From Actinomycetes bacterium (lineage in GTDB: Bacteria > Actinomycetota > Actinomycetes > Propionibacteriales > Propionibacteriaceae), in NCBI GenBank assembly GCA_023437345.1, contig JAEZGC010000306.1, positions 1-7,331 on the forward strand: a DNA stretch of 7,331 nucleotides, read 5' to 3'. Position 1 is the first letter of the stretch, and each line of letters starts with the position of its first letter. Of the stretch, positions 6,049 to 7,331 are shown in pieces. Made by a program: the position numbers and the translations under genes. Under the pieces are notes generated by a model. That model worked only from the letters and a program-made list of their open reading frames with translations. It was not told the DNA's origin and ran no database searches.

Positions 6049-7331
<1,283 letters not shown>

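Overview
The window comes from a high-GC Gram-positive bacterium, almost certainly an actinomycete (Actinomycetota). Three things point there: the very GC-rich coding sequence with G/C third positions, the GTG starts next to strong AGGAGG-type ribosome sites, and the gene order dnaK-grpE-dnaJ-hspR with a MerR-family HspR repressor, which is the classical actinobacterial heat-shock operon. I cannot name the genus from the sequence alone.

Layout. Bases 2-1087 (+) hold the 3' part of an APH-fold phosphotransferase gene whose start lies before the window. Bases 1088-1201 are a short intergenic region with a perfect palindrome and a possible promoter. Bases 1202-1561 (+) encode a small protein with a signal peptide and a Pro/Thr/Ser/Ala-rich mature part. 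Convergent to it, on the minus strand, is a two-component system in the order sensor kinase (3663-2236) then OmpR-family response regulator (2239-1574), overlapping by 4 bases. Upstream of the kinase on the same strand are hspR (4164-3742), dnaJ (5309-4161), grpE (6048-5332) and the 3' two-thirds of dnaK (running off the window at 7331).

How they work together. DnaK, GrpE and DnaJ form the Hsp70 folding machine: DnaJ delivers substrate and stimulates ATP hydrolysis, and GrpE exchanges the nucleotide. HspR is the repressor that, in the actinobacteria studied, uses DnaK as co-repressor to shut its own operon. Junctions are tight (dnaK/grpE and dnaJ/hspR overlap by 4 bases; grpE and dnaJ are 22 bases apart), so translational coupling is likely. 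The two-component pair starts 78 bases after hspR on the same strand.

The most interesting signal is regulatory. The palindrome TGAGAG-NN-CTCTCA occurs upstream of the sensor kinase gene (3703-3720) and again upstream of the small exported protein gene (1123-1138), and I found it nowhere else in the window. The simplest reading is an operator of the linked response regulator, controlling its own operon and the exported protein gene as one signalling module. The rest of the window is ordinary. I see no mobile element, CRISPR array, tRNA or rRNA, and no gene-free stretch above 300 bases.
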